From contig CALIEB010000014.1 in NCBI GenBank assembly GCA_938022205.1, positions 1 through 64,000 on the forward strand: DNA of 64,000 bases. The letters are read 5' to 3'. The notes beneath the pieces were generated by a model. It worked only from the letters and a program-made list of their open reading frames with translations, did not search any database and was not told the origin of the DNA. The position numbers and the translations under genes are program-made. The DNA is from an uncultured Anaerolineae bacterium. GTDB lineage: Bacteria > Chloroflexota > Anaerolineae > Aggregatilineales > Phototrophicaceae. Shown here in pieces: positions 24,806 through 33,879 of the stretch; position 1 is the first letter of the stretch; each line of letters starts with the position of its first letter.

Positions 24806-25738
24806 TCATCGCCTGCCATCTCTCGCCTCCTTCATCTGTCGCCCTAATTCCATGAGCAGCTCTTGGTTTTCGCAGCGTGCCCGCCAACTCTCGGGAATTG
24901 CTGTTAAGCCCAAGCGCGCGCCCATAATGCCACCGGCAATACACGCGATGCTGTCGCTGTCACCGTCGCTGTTCGCGGCACGCTGCACCGCCCGCACGTA
25001 GTCATCGGGATAGCGCAGCACACAGTACAACGCCAGCGCAACGGCCTCTTCGCCCACCCACCCCTCGCCGATGTGACGCATGGCATGCGCTTCGCTGCCC
25101 AACGTCAGCACATGCCCCACGCGCAGCAGCGCACGGTCATAGTCCTCGCTAATGCCATCGGTGAAAGCGAGCATGCGCGCCAAATAGGTCTCAGGCGGCA
25201 CGCCGTCTAACGCTAGTTTGACAGCATATGCCGCGCCAATGCTCGCCGCAACTGCTGCAGGATGCCCATGCGTGATTAGCCCCGACAAGTGCGCTACCTC
25301 GCGTAGACGTTCGGGCTGATGCTGATAGAGATACCCAAGCGGAGCTACGCGCATAGCACTGCCGCAGCCTTTGCTACTGGCTATGCCCGACGTACGCCAA
25401 TCATACCCTGCTCGCAAGTTCGCAATTGCCCTCATGGACGTGGTGCCGGGCGCGCGATTATTTTCTGGGGAGATGCCCCACGCCAAAAAGTGATGCGCCA
25501 CGACAGGCATCATCACCTCAGGCGGCGCGTCAATGCCCGCTTCTAGCACGCCTTGCAGCAACGCGAGCGTCATTTGCGTGTCATCAGTATACAAGGCGGG
25601 AGTGGGCGGCTCTTGAATGCCCGCCATGCCATAGGTGCGCAAAATATCCGGGTCCAGCCGCATAAACTCGGTTGGCGCGCCCAGCGCATCCCCCAACGCC
25701 AAACCCAATAAGATACCTTGCGCTTGTAAAACGCTCAT
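24806..25738 (-). CDS. ADP-ribosylglycohydrolase family protein
   Basis: 310 residues, all-alpha fold of the DraG family, which removes ADP-ribose from proteins or O-acetyl-ADP-ribose. Metal-binding residues are visible in Y-T-D-D-T-Q-M-T (about 50-57) and N-S-D-G-D-S-D-S-I-A (about 262-271), with the opening G-L-A-L-G-D-A-L-G-A-P near 12. No partner ADP-ribosyltransferase is adjacent, so the substrate is unknown. Upstream and divergent is the ctp gene. Confidence 0.9.
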   Translation of the reverse strand: MSVLQAQGILLGLALGDALGAPTEFMRLDPDILRTYGMAGIQEPPTPALYTDDTQMTLALLQGVLEAGIDAPPEVMMPVVAHHFLAWGISPENNRAPGTTSMRAIANLRAGYDWRTSGIASSKGCGSAMRVAPLGYLYQHQPERLREVAHLSGLITHGHPAAVAASIGAAYAVKLALDGVPPETYLARMLAFTDGISEDYDRALLRVGHVLTLGSEAHAMRHIGEGWVGEEAVALALYCVLRYPDDYVRAVQRAANSDGDSDSIACIAGGIMGARLGLTAIPESWRARCENQELLMELGRQMKEARDGRR

Positions 25739-25829
25739 CAGACACTCACTAAACTATTTAGCCTCGTGCAATAAATCTATCCTACGCTATGATAGTAATA
25801 AAACCAGTGTTCGTATCGGAGCAAAACAC

Positions 25830-27017
25830 ATGAAAGCATATTCTAAGCATGTCCAACGCTTACAAACAGTGCTGCTCATCGTCGCCGTTTTCACGCTAGG
25901 CTTTATTGTTGGCAACCTCAACACGCCCAGCCAAGCACAAGGCATGGGCGATAAAGACCAGCTCTTCAGCGCGTTCGAACAAGCTGTTGACCTTATTCGC
26001 TCACGTTATGTCGACGCGCGCGATATTGAGCTGCCTGCGCTTATTGACGGCGCGATTAAGGGCATGGTCGACTCTTTAGAAGACCCCTTCAGCGGTTACC
26101 TCAACGCAAAACGCTACGCAACCTACATCAACGAACTAAGCGGTGATGTGGAAGGCATCGGCGTAGTCATTCGCACGATTGAAGAGACAGGCGAAATTGT
26201 CGTCGTCAGCCTCATTCGCGGGGCGGCAGCGGCAGCAGCCGGCGTGCTGCCCGGCGACATTTTTTGGGAAGTTGACGGCAAAAGCGTCAAAGGCATGAAC
26301 CAGAGCGACCTTGCCGCCATCGTGCGTGGTCCGGCTGGCACCAACGTCACCATCACCTTTAAGCGCGGCGAAGAATTTGTGACGTTCACCATCACGCGCG
26401 TGCGCTTCCAGGTGCCGACGGTAGAATATCAGGTGCTAGACGGGGACATTGTTCACATCACCTTGTCAGAGTTCAACGGGCGCGCCCGCCAACAATTGGA
26501 AGAAGCCATCCGTTCTCTCGATGTGAACAACCGCGCAGGCTTAATTTTAGACATCCGCGACAACCCCGGCGGCTTGCTTACGTCTGTCGTGGACATTAGC
26601 AGCCTCTTCATTGAGCGCGGGGTCATCCTTTACGAAGCGTTTGGCGACGGCAGCGAACAAGTCTTTGAGGCGAACGGTAGATACTTGGGCATCACCGTGC
26701 CGATTGTGTTGCTGGTCAACGAGGGCAGCGCGTCTGCCTCCGAGCTACTCGCAGGCGCGTTCAAAGACCGCGGCGTTGGCACGATTGTGGGCGAAACCAC
26801 CTTTGGCAAAGGCACGGTGCAAACGCTAGAACCACTCTCTAACGGCGGCGCGCTGCGTTTGACGATTGCGCGCTGGCTCACACCTAATCGCAATTGGATT
26901 CATGACTTTGGCATTGCGCCCGACGTGGAAGTTCCCTATGACCCTGCTGCGCAAAGCTCCGACACTGACCCACAGCTGGAAAAAGCCATCGAGATTATCA
27001 AGAGTGCGTCCAAGTAG
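25830..27017 (+). CDS. C-terminal processing peptidase (S41), PDZ domain
   Basis: 395 residues from the ATG at 25830; a longer frame to 25635 overlaps the divergent gene and is not convincing. A signal anchor (about 10-32) puts the enzyme outside the membrane. PDZ domain about 100-190 (G-I-G-V-V-I near 111, P-G-D-I near 146). The S41 core includes D-I-R-D-N-P-G-G (about 245), the nucleophile Ser in N-E-G-S-A-S-A-S-E (about 298-306) and the catalytic Lys in F-G-K-G-T-V-Q (about 328). Processes or degrades exported proteins with hydrophobic C-termini. Confidence 0.92.
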   Translation: MKAYSKHVQRLQTVLLIVAVFTLGFIVGNLNTPSQAQGMGDKDQLFSAFEQAVDLIRSRYVDARDIELPALIDGAIKGMVDSLEDPFSGYLNAKRYATYINELSGDVEGIGVVIRTIEETGEIVVVSLIRGAAAAAAGVLPGDIFWEVDGKSVKGMNQSDLAAIVRGPAGTNVTITFKRGEEFVTFTITRVRFQVPTVEYQVLDGDIVHITLSEFNGRARQQLEEAIRSLDVNNRAGLILDIRDNPGGLLTSVVDISSLFIERGVILYEAFGDGSEQVFEANGRYLGITVPIVLLVNEGSASASELLAGAFKDRGVGTIVGETTFGKGTVQTLEPLSNGGALRLTIARWLTPNRNWIHDFGIAPDVEVPYDPAAQSSDTDPQLEKAIEIIKSASK

Positions 27018-27027
27018 CGCAACGTCT

Positions 27028-27058
27028 AGGGCATCCGCGTGATGCCCTCTTTGTTTTG
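27028..27058 (+). terminator. Terminator after the S41 peptidase gene
   Basis: AGGGCATC and GATGCCCT form an 8-bp stem around CGCGT, followed by CTTTGTTTT. Confidence 0.8.
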
Positions 27059-27126
27059 CCTAGTCAAGTGCCGTGCGGCGTGCTATACTGCCTTTTCGAA
27101 TTTGACGCACTTGAGGGAGATTTCGC

Positions 27127-27354
27127 ATGGCAACCGTCTTACAGATTGCATCGATCGTGGTATCGGTGATTTTGGTGTTTCTAATTATGCTGCAGGTGCG
27201 CGGCGGCGCACTCGGCAGCCTGCTTGGTGGCGATGCTGGCGGCGGCATCACCCGCACGCGGCGCGGCTTGGAAAAGACCATCTTCCAGATTACCGTTTTC
27301 TTGAGCATTGCTTTCTTGGCGATTTCGCTGTTTTCGGTCGTCGCCTCGCGCTAA
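27127..27354 (+). CDS. secG: Protein translocase subunit SecG
   Basis: 75 residues with two membrane segments (about 5-22 and 52-72) joined by a Gly-rich loop G-S-L-L-G-G-D-A-G-G-G. This is the typical SecG layout. It assists SecYEG protein export. The upstream TGCTATACT (-10 at 27084-27089) probably drives it. The following gene starts 6 nt later and is probably co-transcribed. Confidence 0.9.
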   Translation: MATVLQIASIVVSVILVFLIMLQVRGGALGSLLGGDAGGGITRTRRGLEKTIFQITVFLSIAFLAISLFSVVASR

Positions 27355-27360
27355 CCCGCC

Positions 27361-29115
27361 ATGCTGCATGCGATACGTTGGCAACTTCTCGCGCTGCTGC
27401 TGGCGGTGCTGTTGTTCGGCGGCGTGCTAGCCTATCGCATTAGCCAACGTGTTCCCGTCTCAACGCCTGCTGCACCTACTGCCACCGTCGTGACTTTGGC
27501 AGCGCAAGCCAGCGCAACGCCCACGTTTGCCACGCCGGCATCCACGACAGAAGCGGCGTTGCTGACACAGCCCGCTGATGACGTGCCAACTTTCCGCGAA
27601 GTCATCGTTGGCACAGTTCAGCGCATTAACCCGCTCTTTGTTGACCTCAATCCCGTTGACCGCGACATCAGCGCGCTCATCTTTGAAGGGTTAACGCGCA
27701 TCAACAGCTACGGTGAGCCTGTCGGCAGCCTCGCCAAAGCGTGGCACGTTTCCAGCGACGGGCTCGAATACGTGGTTGAGCTGCGCGATGACATACTGTG
27801 GCAAGATGGCATCCCGTTCAGTGCGGACGATGTGATTTACACGATGGGGTTGCTGCACGACCCCGCACTGCCGACCGCGCCTGACGTGAGCAAGTTTTGG
27901 CGCACAGTTGAAACCGAGCGCATCAACGCGCATCTCGTGCGCTTTCGCCTCACACAACCCTTAAGCAGCTTCTTGAACAATCTCACGATAGGCATTTTGC
28001 CCGAACACGCGCTGCGCGGCACAACCGCCGCGATGCTTGCGGCGCACCCGTTCAACCTGTCGCCCATCGGCACAGGCGCGTATCAGCTTGAAGCCCTGCG
28101 CAGCCGCGACGGCGTGAACATCGAGCGCGTCGATTTGCGCGCTGCGCCCACCTTCCGCCAACGCCCTGAGGGGCAAACAGGTTTTGCCGTTGAACGCTTC
28201 TCGTTCCTGCTAGCAGACAGCTTTGCCACCGCCAAGCAGTGGCTGCAAGACGGCGCAGCGGACGGCATGGCGGCGCAAGTACGTCAAGAGCGCGTTGAAC
28301 TTTTGGGATTGCGCGGCATGACCAGTTACACAGCCCTCGCGCCCGCCGTCGGCATCCTGCTTTACAATTGGGACGAAGGCGAGGACGTGCGCTTCTTCCG
28401 CGAGCTGCGCGTGCGCCTTGCGCTTCAGCGTGGACTTAATCGCGCTACACCTGTGGAATCGCACCTGGCTAACCAAGCCATCGCTGCCGACAGTCCGTTG
28501 CTGCCCAACTCATGGGGCTACGTCAACTTGCCCTATCCCCCCGTCAGCGTGCCAGAAGCTCTAGGGTTGCTAGAAAACGCCAACATCGTCACACCGCAAA
28601 AGGCCAACGGAGAAGACGTGTACTACGCTTTCAGCATCCTGGTGCCAGCCGATGACCCCAGCCTCGCGCGTATCGCCCAAGAAATCGCAACGCAGTGGTC
28701 ACAGCTGCGCTTGCGTGTAACCGTCGAGACCGCCGCGCCCGAAGTCTTCGCCCAACGGATTGCCGATGGCGCGTTTCGAGTGGCGATTGTCGAGCTGCCG
28801 CTCAACGCTGACCCCGACATTTTCGGTTATTGGCACGTCGGGCAAGCACCCGACGGCAAGAACTACGGCAGCGTTGCCGATGACCGCCTCAGCGAAGTGT
28901 TAGAGCGAGCGCGCCGTGACCCATTTGGAATCAATCGCATTCAGCTATATCGCCAATTTCAAAGCCTGTTTATTGAGCGTGCTATCGCATTACCGCTTTA
29001 CTATCCGCTCTTCACTTACAGCGTGCGCAACAGCGTGCAAAACGTGCAGCTAGGCTTTATCAGCACCCCCGCCGACCGCTTCCGCACACTAGGCGAATGG
29101 CTCATCGCACGCTAA
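27361..29115 (+). CDS. Peptide/nickel-type ABC transporter substrate-binding protein (family 5)
   Basis: 584 residues. An N-terminal hydrophobic segment (about 5-25) without a lipobox Cys suggests it stays anchored as a membrane protein, followed by a Thr/Ala/Pro-rich linker (about 33-70). The rest matches SBP_bac_5: G-T-V-Q-R-I-N-P near 85, F-E-G-L-T-R near 105, W-H-V-S-S-D-G-L-E-Y near 125. Such proteins bind oligopeptides. There are no permease or ATPase genes nearby; it lies directly after secG. The binding specificity cannot be read from sequence. Confidence 0.85.
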   Translation: MLHAIRWQLLALLLAVLLFGGVLAYRISQRVPVSTPAAPTATVVTLAAQASATPTFATPASTTEAALLTQPADDVPTFREVIVGTVQRINPLFVDLNPVDRDISALIFEGLTRINSYGEPVGSLAKAWHVSSDGLEYVVELRDDILWQDGIPFSADDVIYTMGLLHDPALPTAPDVSKFWRTVETERINAHLVRFRLTQPLSSFLNNLTIGILPEHALRGTTAAMLAAHPFNLSPIGTGAYQLEALRSRDGVNIERVDLRAAPTFRQRPEGQTGFAVERFSFLLADSFATAKQWLQDGAADGMAAQVRQERVELLGLRGMTSYTALAPAVGILLYNWDEGEDVRFFRELRVRLALQRGLNRATPVESHLANQAIAADSPLLPNSWGYVNLPYPPVSVPEALGLLENANIVTPQKANGEDVYYAFSILVPADDPSLARIAQEIATQWSQLRLRVTVETAAPEVFAQRIADGAFRVAIVELPLNADPDIFGYWHVGQAPDGKNYGSVADDRLSEVLERARRDPFGINRIQLYRQFQSLFIERAIALPLYYPLFTYSVRNSVQNVQLGFISTPADRFRTLGEWLIAR

Positions 29116-29137
29116 GGTTTGTTTAAACAAACGGCAT

Positions 29138-29167
29138 TTGTCAGAAAACGCATAAGTATGCTAAAAT
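29138..29167 (+). promoter_or_regulatory. Promoter of the cyclic-nucleotide-binding gene
   Basis: TTGTCA (29138-29143), 18-nt spacer ending in TGC, then TAAAAT (29162-29167). About 50 nt before the start codon. Confidence 0.65.
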
Positions 29168-29219
29168 TGAGCTTGTATTGTTATAAGATTTCGCTTCATT
29201 CAAGAATCAGGAGCTTACG

Positions 29220-29723
29220 ATGTCTGTCGTTCCAGTCCTACGCCAAGCAGACATCTTCGATGAACTGACAGCCAACCAACTTGAACTTATCGGCTCAATT
29301 TGCGCCGAGCGTCACTATCAAGCAGGGGATGTCATCTTCGAGGAGAACACACCGGGTGATGAGATGTACGTTATTGCCAGCGGAGAAGTGCAAATCCAAG
29401 TCAACCCCGCGATGATTGGGCGTGAGTCGGGGCAGTCGCACACCATTGCCACGTTGCGACGCGGGCAGTCCTTCGGCGAAGTGTCGCTGGTCGACGAGGG
29501 TTTGCGCTCCGCGAGCGCACGCTGCTCTTTGCAAGACACGCACCTGATTGTTATCCCGCGTGACAAGCTAATGCTGCTGTGCGACACCTACCCGCAGCTC
29601 GGCTATAAACTCATGCGCAACCTTGCCGCTGACCTTGCTATGAAAATTCGCCACACGGACTTGCAGGTGCGCGAACAGATTACGTGGTCGCATGAAACGG
29701 GCAAACGCCCACCATCCTCCTAA
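29220..29723 (+). CDS. Cyclic-nucleotide-binding domain protein without HTH
   Basis: 167 residues. A CNB fold with Y-Q-A-G-D-V-I-F-E-E-N near 38 and the phosphate-binding-cassette region F-G-E-V-S-L-V-D-E-G-L-R-S-A-S-A-R (about 85-102), where the cAMP-binding Arg is usually found. The C-terminal ~40 residues are helical and polar, but no winged-helix DNA-binding domain is present, so it cannot act like CRP by itself. It has its own promoter and is convergent with tyrS. It probably senses a nucleotide or acts as a regulatory subunit of an unseen partner. Confidence 0.82.
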   Translation: MSVVPVLRQADIFDELTANQLELIGSICAERHYQAGDVIFEENTPGDEMYVIASGEVQIQVNPAMIGRESGQSHTIATLRRGQSFGEVSLVDEGLRSASARCSLQDTHLIVIPRDKLMLLCDTYPQLGYKLMRNLAADLAMKIRHTDLQVREQITWSHETGKRPPSS

Positions 29724-29735
29724 CGACCAATGCCC

Positions 29736-29760
29736 CGAAGAGGGCGCACTGCCCTCTTCG
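29736..29760. terminator. Bidirectional hairpin between CNB gene and tyrS
   Basis: CGAAGAGGGC pairs with GCCCTCTTCG (10 bp, 5-nt loop). No T-tract follows on either strand, so it may be a weak or Rho-assisted terminator. Confidence 0.6.
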
Positions 29761-29781
29761 CTCGTCCGCGCTGCGGCGTGC

Positions 29782-31023
29782 CTACGCCTGCACAAGGCGC
29801 ACGTATTTGCGTTTACCCACTTGCAGAACAACTGGCAGCATTGCCACCGTCACCATCGCGTGCGCATCCTCGACCTTCTCGCCGTTCATGCGGATGCCGC
29901 CGTTCTGCATCAGCGTCTTGGCTTCGCTGTTGCTTGCCACCATCTTTAGTTCGCGCAAAATGTCGACCACTTTTTTGTCCTCACGCAAGACTTCGTGGGG
30001 AATGTCGTCCGGCACAGCGTCCTTGCTGCCGCTGCGAAACACGTCATCCCAACGCTTTTGCGCAGCTTGCGCGTCCGCTTCGCTGTGGAAAATGCTGACA
30101 ATCTCGCGGGCAAGCTGCATCTTGACCTCGTTAGGATGCAGCGTGCCGTCCGCTAGACCTGCTTGCATCGCCTCAAGCTGCTTGGCTTGCCAGCCTAAAA
30201 TTAGCTTGTAAAAGAGCGGCATCGCGTGGTCGGGAATGCTCATGACCTTGCCATACATGTCCCAAGGCTCAGCAAGCAGCGGGATGTGGTTGCCCGTGCT
30301 TTTGCTCATCTTCGCGCTGCCGTCGGTGCCGGGCAAGCTCTCGCCCATGATAATGGCAATTTGCGGCTTTTGCCCCAGCCCTTGCTGGAGTTTGCGCCCC
30401 GCCACCAAGATATTGAAGAGCTGGTCTTGCCCGCCGACCTGTACGTCTGCTTCCTGCGCCACCGCATCGTAAGCCTGCATCAGCGCGTAGAAGAACTCGT
30501 GCAGGTAAATCGGTTGCCCGCTGTCAATACGCTTGGCGAAGTTCTCGCGCACAAGAAACTGCTGCACGGTAAAGTGGCTAGCAAGGCGAATAATGTCGGC
30601 AAAATCCAGCGTGCGCAGCCACTCGTCGTTGCGACGCACGCGCGTTTTTTGCGGGTCAAGAATCTTGAACGCTTGCTCAGCGTAGGTGCGGGCGTTCTCT
30701 TCCACCTGCTGCGCTGTCAGCTGCTCGCGCGCCTTGTCCTTGTCAGAAGGGTCGCCTATCAAACTCGTGAACGTGCCGACCAAGAACGTCACATCATGCC
30801 CAAAATCTTGGAATTGGCGTAACTTGCGCATCGTAATGGTATGCCCAAGATGCAAGTCTGCCGTGCGCGGGTCGTAGCCGCAGTACACCCGCAGCGGGCG
30901 ACCTTCGCGCTCCGTCTCTATCAACCGCTGGCGCAGCTCCTCGCGCATCTCTTCTTTAGTGCGGGGGTCGCCATATTCTGTCCCGCTCATCAACACCTCT
31001 AGCTGTTCTTCAATGCTCACCAT
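29782..31023 (-). CDS. tyrS: Tyrosyl-tRNA synthetase
   Basis: 413 residues, class I synthetase that charges tRNA-Tyr. HIGH motif as L-H-L-G-H-T (about 57), KMSKS as A-K-M-S-K-S-T (about 237), and a C-terminal S4 RNA-binding domain (about 345-410: A-K-T-L-M-Q-N-G-G-I-R-M-N-G). The domain arrangement is closer to the TyrZ/archaea-like bacterial type than to E. coli TyrS. Minus strand, monocistronic, divergent from alaS. No T-box element was found upstream. Confidence 0.95.
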   Translation of the reverse strand: MVSIEEQLEVLMSGTEYGDPRTKEEMREELRQRLIETEREGRPLRVYCGYDPRTADLHLGHTITMRKLRQFQDFGHDVTFLVGTFTSLIGDPSDKDKAREQLTAQQVEENARTYAEQAFKILDPQKTRVRRNDEWLRTLDFADIIRLASHFTVQQFLVRENFAKRIDSGQPIYLHEFFYALMQAYDAVAQEADVQVGGQDQLFNILVAGRKLQQGLGQKPQIAIIMGESLPGTDGSAKMSKSTGNHIPLLAEPWDMYGKVMSIPDHAMPLFYKLILGWQAKQLEAMQAGLADGTLHPNEVKMQLAREIVSIFHSEADAQAAQKRWDDVFRSGSKDAVPDDIPHEVLREDKKVVDILRELKMVASNSEAKTLMQNGGIRMNGEKVEDAHAMVTVAMLPVVLQVGKRKYVRLVQA

Positions 31024-31088
31024 TGTGTGTCGCTCCCCACAAGTACATGTGTTTAACTAGCGCACGAGTATAGCACGACACTATGCAC

Positions 31089-31118
31089 TTGTTCAGTGTG
31101 CGCCGAAACTGCTATAAT
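31089..31118 (+). promoter_or_regulatory. alaS promoter
   Basis: TTGTTC (31089-31094), 18-nt spacer ending in TGC, then TATAAT (31113-31118). Confidence 0.65.
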
Positions 31119-31191
31119 ACGCGCCGCTGAAGCCGCTTTTGACCACCTTTTCAGCCGCCAAAACACCCAATCATTAGAGGACAACCACGCC

Positions 31192-33873
31192 ATGAAACGC
31201 ATGACCAGCGCAGAAGTAAGGCGCGCCTTTTTGGAGTATTTTGAAAAGCTAGGACACAAGCATGTTGCCTCGTCCGCGCTTGTGCCTGCCAACGACCCGA
31301 CGCTGCTGTTCACCAACAGCGGCATGGTGCAGTTTAAGGACGTGTTCTTGGGCAGCGACAAGCGCGACTATGACCGCGCCACCACCGCCCAGAAGTGCAT
31401 GCGTGTCTCAGGCAAGCATAACGACCTCGAGAACGTGGGTCCCTCACCGCGCCACCACACGTTCTTTGAAATGCTTGGCAACTTCAGCTTTGGCGCGTAT
31501 TTTAAGCGCGAAGCCATCCGTTATGCGTGGGATTTGGTCACCAAAGTGTTCGAGATGCCCGCTGACCGCATCGCTGTGACCGTCTATGAGCGTGACGACG
31601 AGTCTTATAACATTTGGGTGAACGAGATTGGGCTGCCCGAAACGCGCGTGGCGCGTATGGGCGCAAAGACCAACTTCTGGCAAATGGCGGAAACGGGACC
31701 CTGCGGACCTTGCAGCGAAATCTTCTGGGATAAAGAGCCGGAAAAAGGCGAAGCCAGCATCATCGCCTCGCTGCAAAACGACGACAATCGCCTGCTGGAG
31801 TTTTGGAACTTGGTGTTCATGCAGTACAATCGCACCCAGCCCGACCCCGCCATGACAGGCGCGTTTGATGAGCCACTGCCCGCGCCCAGTGTTGACACAG
31901 GCATGGGCTTAGAGCGTATCGTCAGCATCTTGCAAGGTGTCGATGCTAACTATGACACCGACCTTTTTACACATATTATCCGCGCAACGCAGACTCTCAC
32001 GGGGCAAAGCGATGAGGAAGTGCGCGCCAACTACGTGCCGTATCGCGTGATTGCCGACCATATCCGCGCCGCTGTGTTCTTGATTGCTGACGGTGTGCTG
32101 CCCGGTGCCAAAGGGCGCGAGTCCGTCACGCGCCTTGTGCTGCGCCGCGCCTGCCGCTTTGGCAAGAAGTTAGGTTTTGACAAGCCATTCTTGGCAAGCG
32201 TTGCCGATGCCGTCATCGACCTTATGGGGGAACATTACAGCGAGCTTGTCGAGCGCGCCGACTTCATCAAGCGCGTCATTACCGTCGAAGAAGAACGCTT
32301 CTTGCGCACGTTGGAAAATGGCTTAAATGAGCTGGACGCGATGCTGGCAGCACTGCCGGCAGGCGGAACGCTCTCGGGCGAGCAAGCCTTTTATCTCAAG
32401 GCGACGTTGGGCTTGCCTATGCAAGTCACCAAAGACATCGCTGAAGAGCGCGGCTATCACGTCGACCTAGACGGCTTTGAAGCTGCCGAAGCGCAGCACT
32501 CGCTTGTCAGCGGCGGCGGCAAAGCGATGGGCAAGATGGAATCCGCCGAGTTTTACAATGATTTGCTCAGCACGCTGCAACACGAGGGCAAACTGCCCAG
32601 CGAGGGCGTGGACTATCACCCCTACGACCGCGAGGACACCGTTACCGAAGTCGCGGCATTGCTGCGCGAGGGCGAGCTGGTCAACAACGCGATTGTGGGC
32701 GAAAAAGTTGAGGTCGTGCTGCCAAGCACACACTTTTACGTCGAGAGCGGCGGACAAGTCAGCGACACGGGTTGGCTTATCGGCGATGGCTGGACAATTG
32801 AGGTCGAAGACATGCGCAAGCCCACAGCAGGGCTAATCGTTCACGTAGGTGAAGTTGTGCAAGGCAATCCCAAGACCGGCGACCGCGTGACCGCCCGCGT
32901 CGACCTCGAACGCCGCACGGACATCACGCGCAACCACACCGGCACGCACTTGCTGCACGCTGCATTGCGTGGGCATCTCGGCAAGCACGTTGAACAGCGC
33001 GGCTCATTGGTCGCGCCCGACCGCCTGCGTTTTGACTTTTCGCACGACAAGAAAGTAAGTGACGCTGAGCTACAAGCCATTGAGCAAGAAATCAACAACG
33101 CCATCTTAAGCAATTACAGCGTTGTTGCGACGCTTAAGCCTTTGGAACAAGCGCGCAAAGAGGGCGCAATGGCGTTGTTCGGTGAGAAATATGGCGACAT
33201 TGTGCGCACAGTGCGCATCGGCAGCAGCGACACCCCATACAGCTATGAGCTTTGCGGCGGCATCCACGTCAACGAAACCGCCGAGATTGGCGCGTTTGTG
33301 TTCGTGGGCGAAACCAGCATCAGCGCGGGCATTCGCCGCGTCGAAGCCCTCACCGGGCGCGAGGCGGTGCGCTATATGCAGGAGCGGCGGCAAACCCTTG
33401 CCGCGTTAGAAGCACGGCTGGGTGGCGGCGACGCGCTTGCCAAGCTCGATGCCCTGCAAAGCGAGCTTTCCGCCAGCAAAAAGCAGATTGCTCAATTACA
33501 AACGCGCCTTGCCAAATATCAGTTTGACGCGCTGCTTGCCCGCATGGAAACGCTGAACGGCAAAAGCGCGCTGATTGCCCAAGTGGAAAACGTCCACCCC
33601 GACACCCTGCGCGAGATGGCGGACTGGTTTCGCAACAAAGTGAGCGAAAACGGCGTGCTGGTTCTAGGCGTAGATTACGAGGGCAAGCCTACGCTGGTGG
33701 TTGCGCTAACCGATGACCTTGTGAAGCAGGGCATGAAGGCAGGCGAACTCATCAAACCGCTTGCCAGCCTCATCGGCGGCGGCGGTGGCGGTCGCCCCAA
33801 TCTGGCGCAAGCGGGCGGCAAAGACAGCAGCAAGCTGCCGCAAGCTCTTGCCAAAGCCCGCGAACTGCTCTAA
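31192..33873 (+). CDS. alaS: Alanyl-tRNA synthetase
   Basis: 893 residues from the ATG at 31192, with AGAGGA upstream. Charges tRNA-Ala and edits Ser/Gly. The class II core includes F-T-N-S-G-M-V-Q-F-K (about 40) and H-H-T-F-F-E-M-L-G-N-F-S-F-G (about 85). The editing domain has H-T-G-T-H-L-L-H (about 581) and the zinc site closes with C-G-G-I-H-V-N (about 685). The C-terminal oligomerisation domain ends with the Gly-rich G-G-G-G-G-G-R-P motif. The next gene follows after 6 nt. Confidence 0.97.
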   Translation: MKRMTSAEVRRAFLEYFEKLGHKHVASSALVPANDPTLLFTNSGMVQFKDVFLGSDKRDYDRATTAQKCMRVSGKHNDLENVGPSPRHHTFFEMLGNFSFGAYFKREAIRYAWDLVTKVFEMPADRIAVTVYERDDESYNIWVNEIGLPETRVARMGAKTNFWQMAETGPCGPCSEIFWDKEPEKGEASIIASLQNDDNRLLEFWNLVFMQYNRTQPDPAMTGAFDEPLPAPSVDTGMGLERIVSILQGVDANYDTDLFTHIIRATQTLTGQSDEEVRANYVPYRVIADHIRAAVFLIADGVLPGAKGRESVTRLVLRRACRFGKKLGFDKPFLASVADAVIDLMGEHYSELVERADFIKRVITVEEERFLRTLENGLNELDAMLAALPAGGTLSGEQAFYLKATLGLPMQVTKDIAEERGYHVDLDGFEAAEAQHSLVSGGGKAMGKMESAEFYNDLLSTLQHEGKLPSEGVDYHPYDREDTVTEVAALLREGELVNNAIVGEKVEVVLPSTHFYVESGGQVSDTGWLIGDGWTIEVEDMRKPTAGLIVHVGEVVQGNPKTGDRVTARVDLERRTDITRNHTGTHLLHAALRGHLGKHVEQRGSLVAPDRLRFDFSHDKKVSDAELQAIEQEINNAILSNYSVVATLKPLEQARKEGAMALFGEKYGDIVRTVRIGSSDTPYSYELCGGIHVNETAEIGAFVFVGETSISAGIRRVEALTGREAVRYMQERRQTLAALEARLGGGDALAKLDALQSELSASKKQIAQLQTRLAKYQFDALLARMETLNGKSALIAQVENVHPDTLREMADWFRNKVSENGVLVLGVDYEGKPTLVVALTDDLVKQGMKAGELIKPLASLIGGGGGGRPNLAQAGGKDSSKLPQALAKARELL

Positions 33874-33879
33874 GGGGTT

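Noticed and set aside
31024-31191. T-box riboswitch between tyrS and alaS
   Set aside because: No T-box sequence or specifier stem is visible on either strand.
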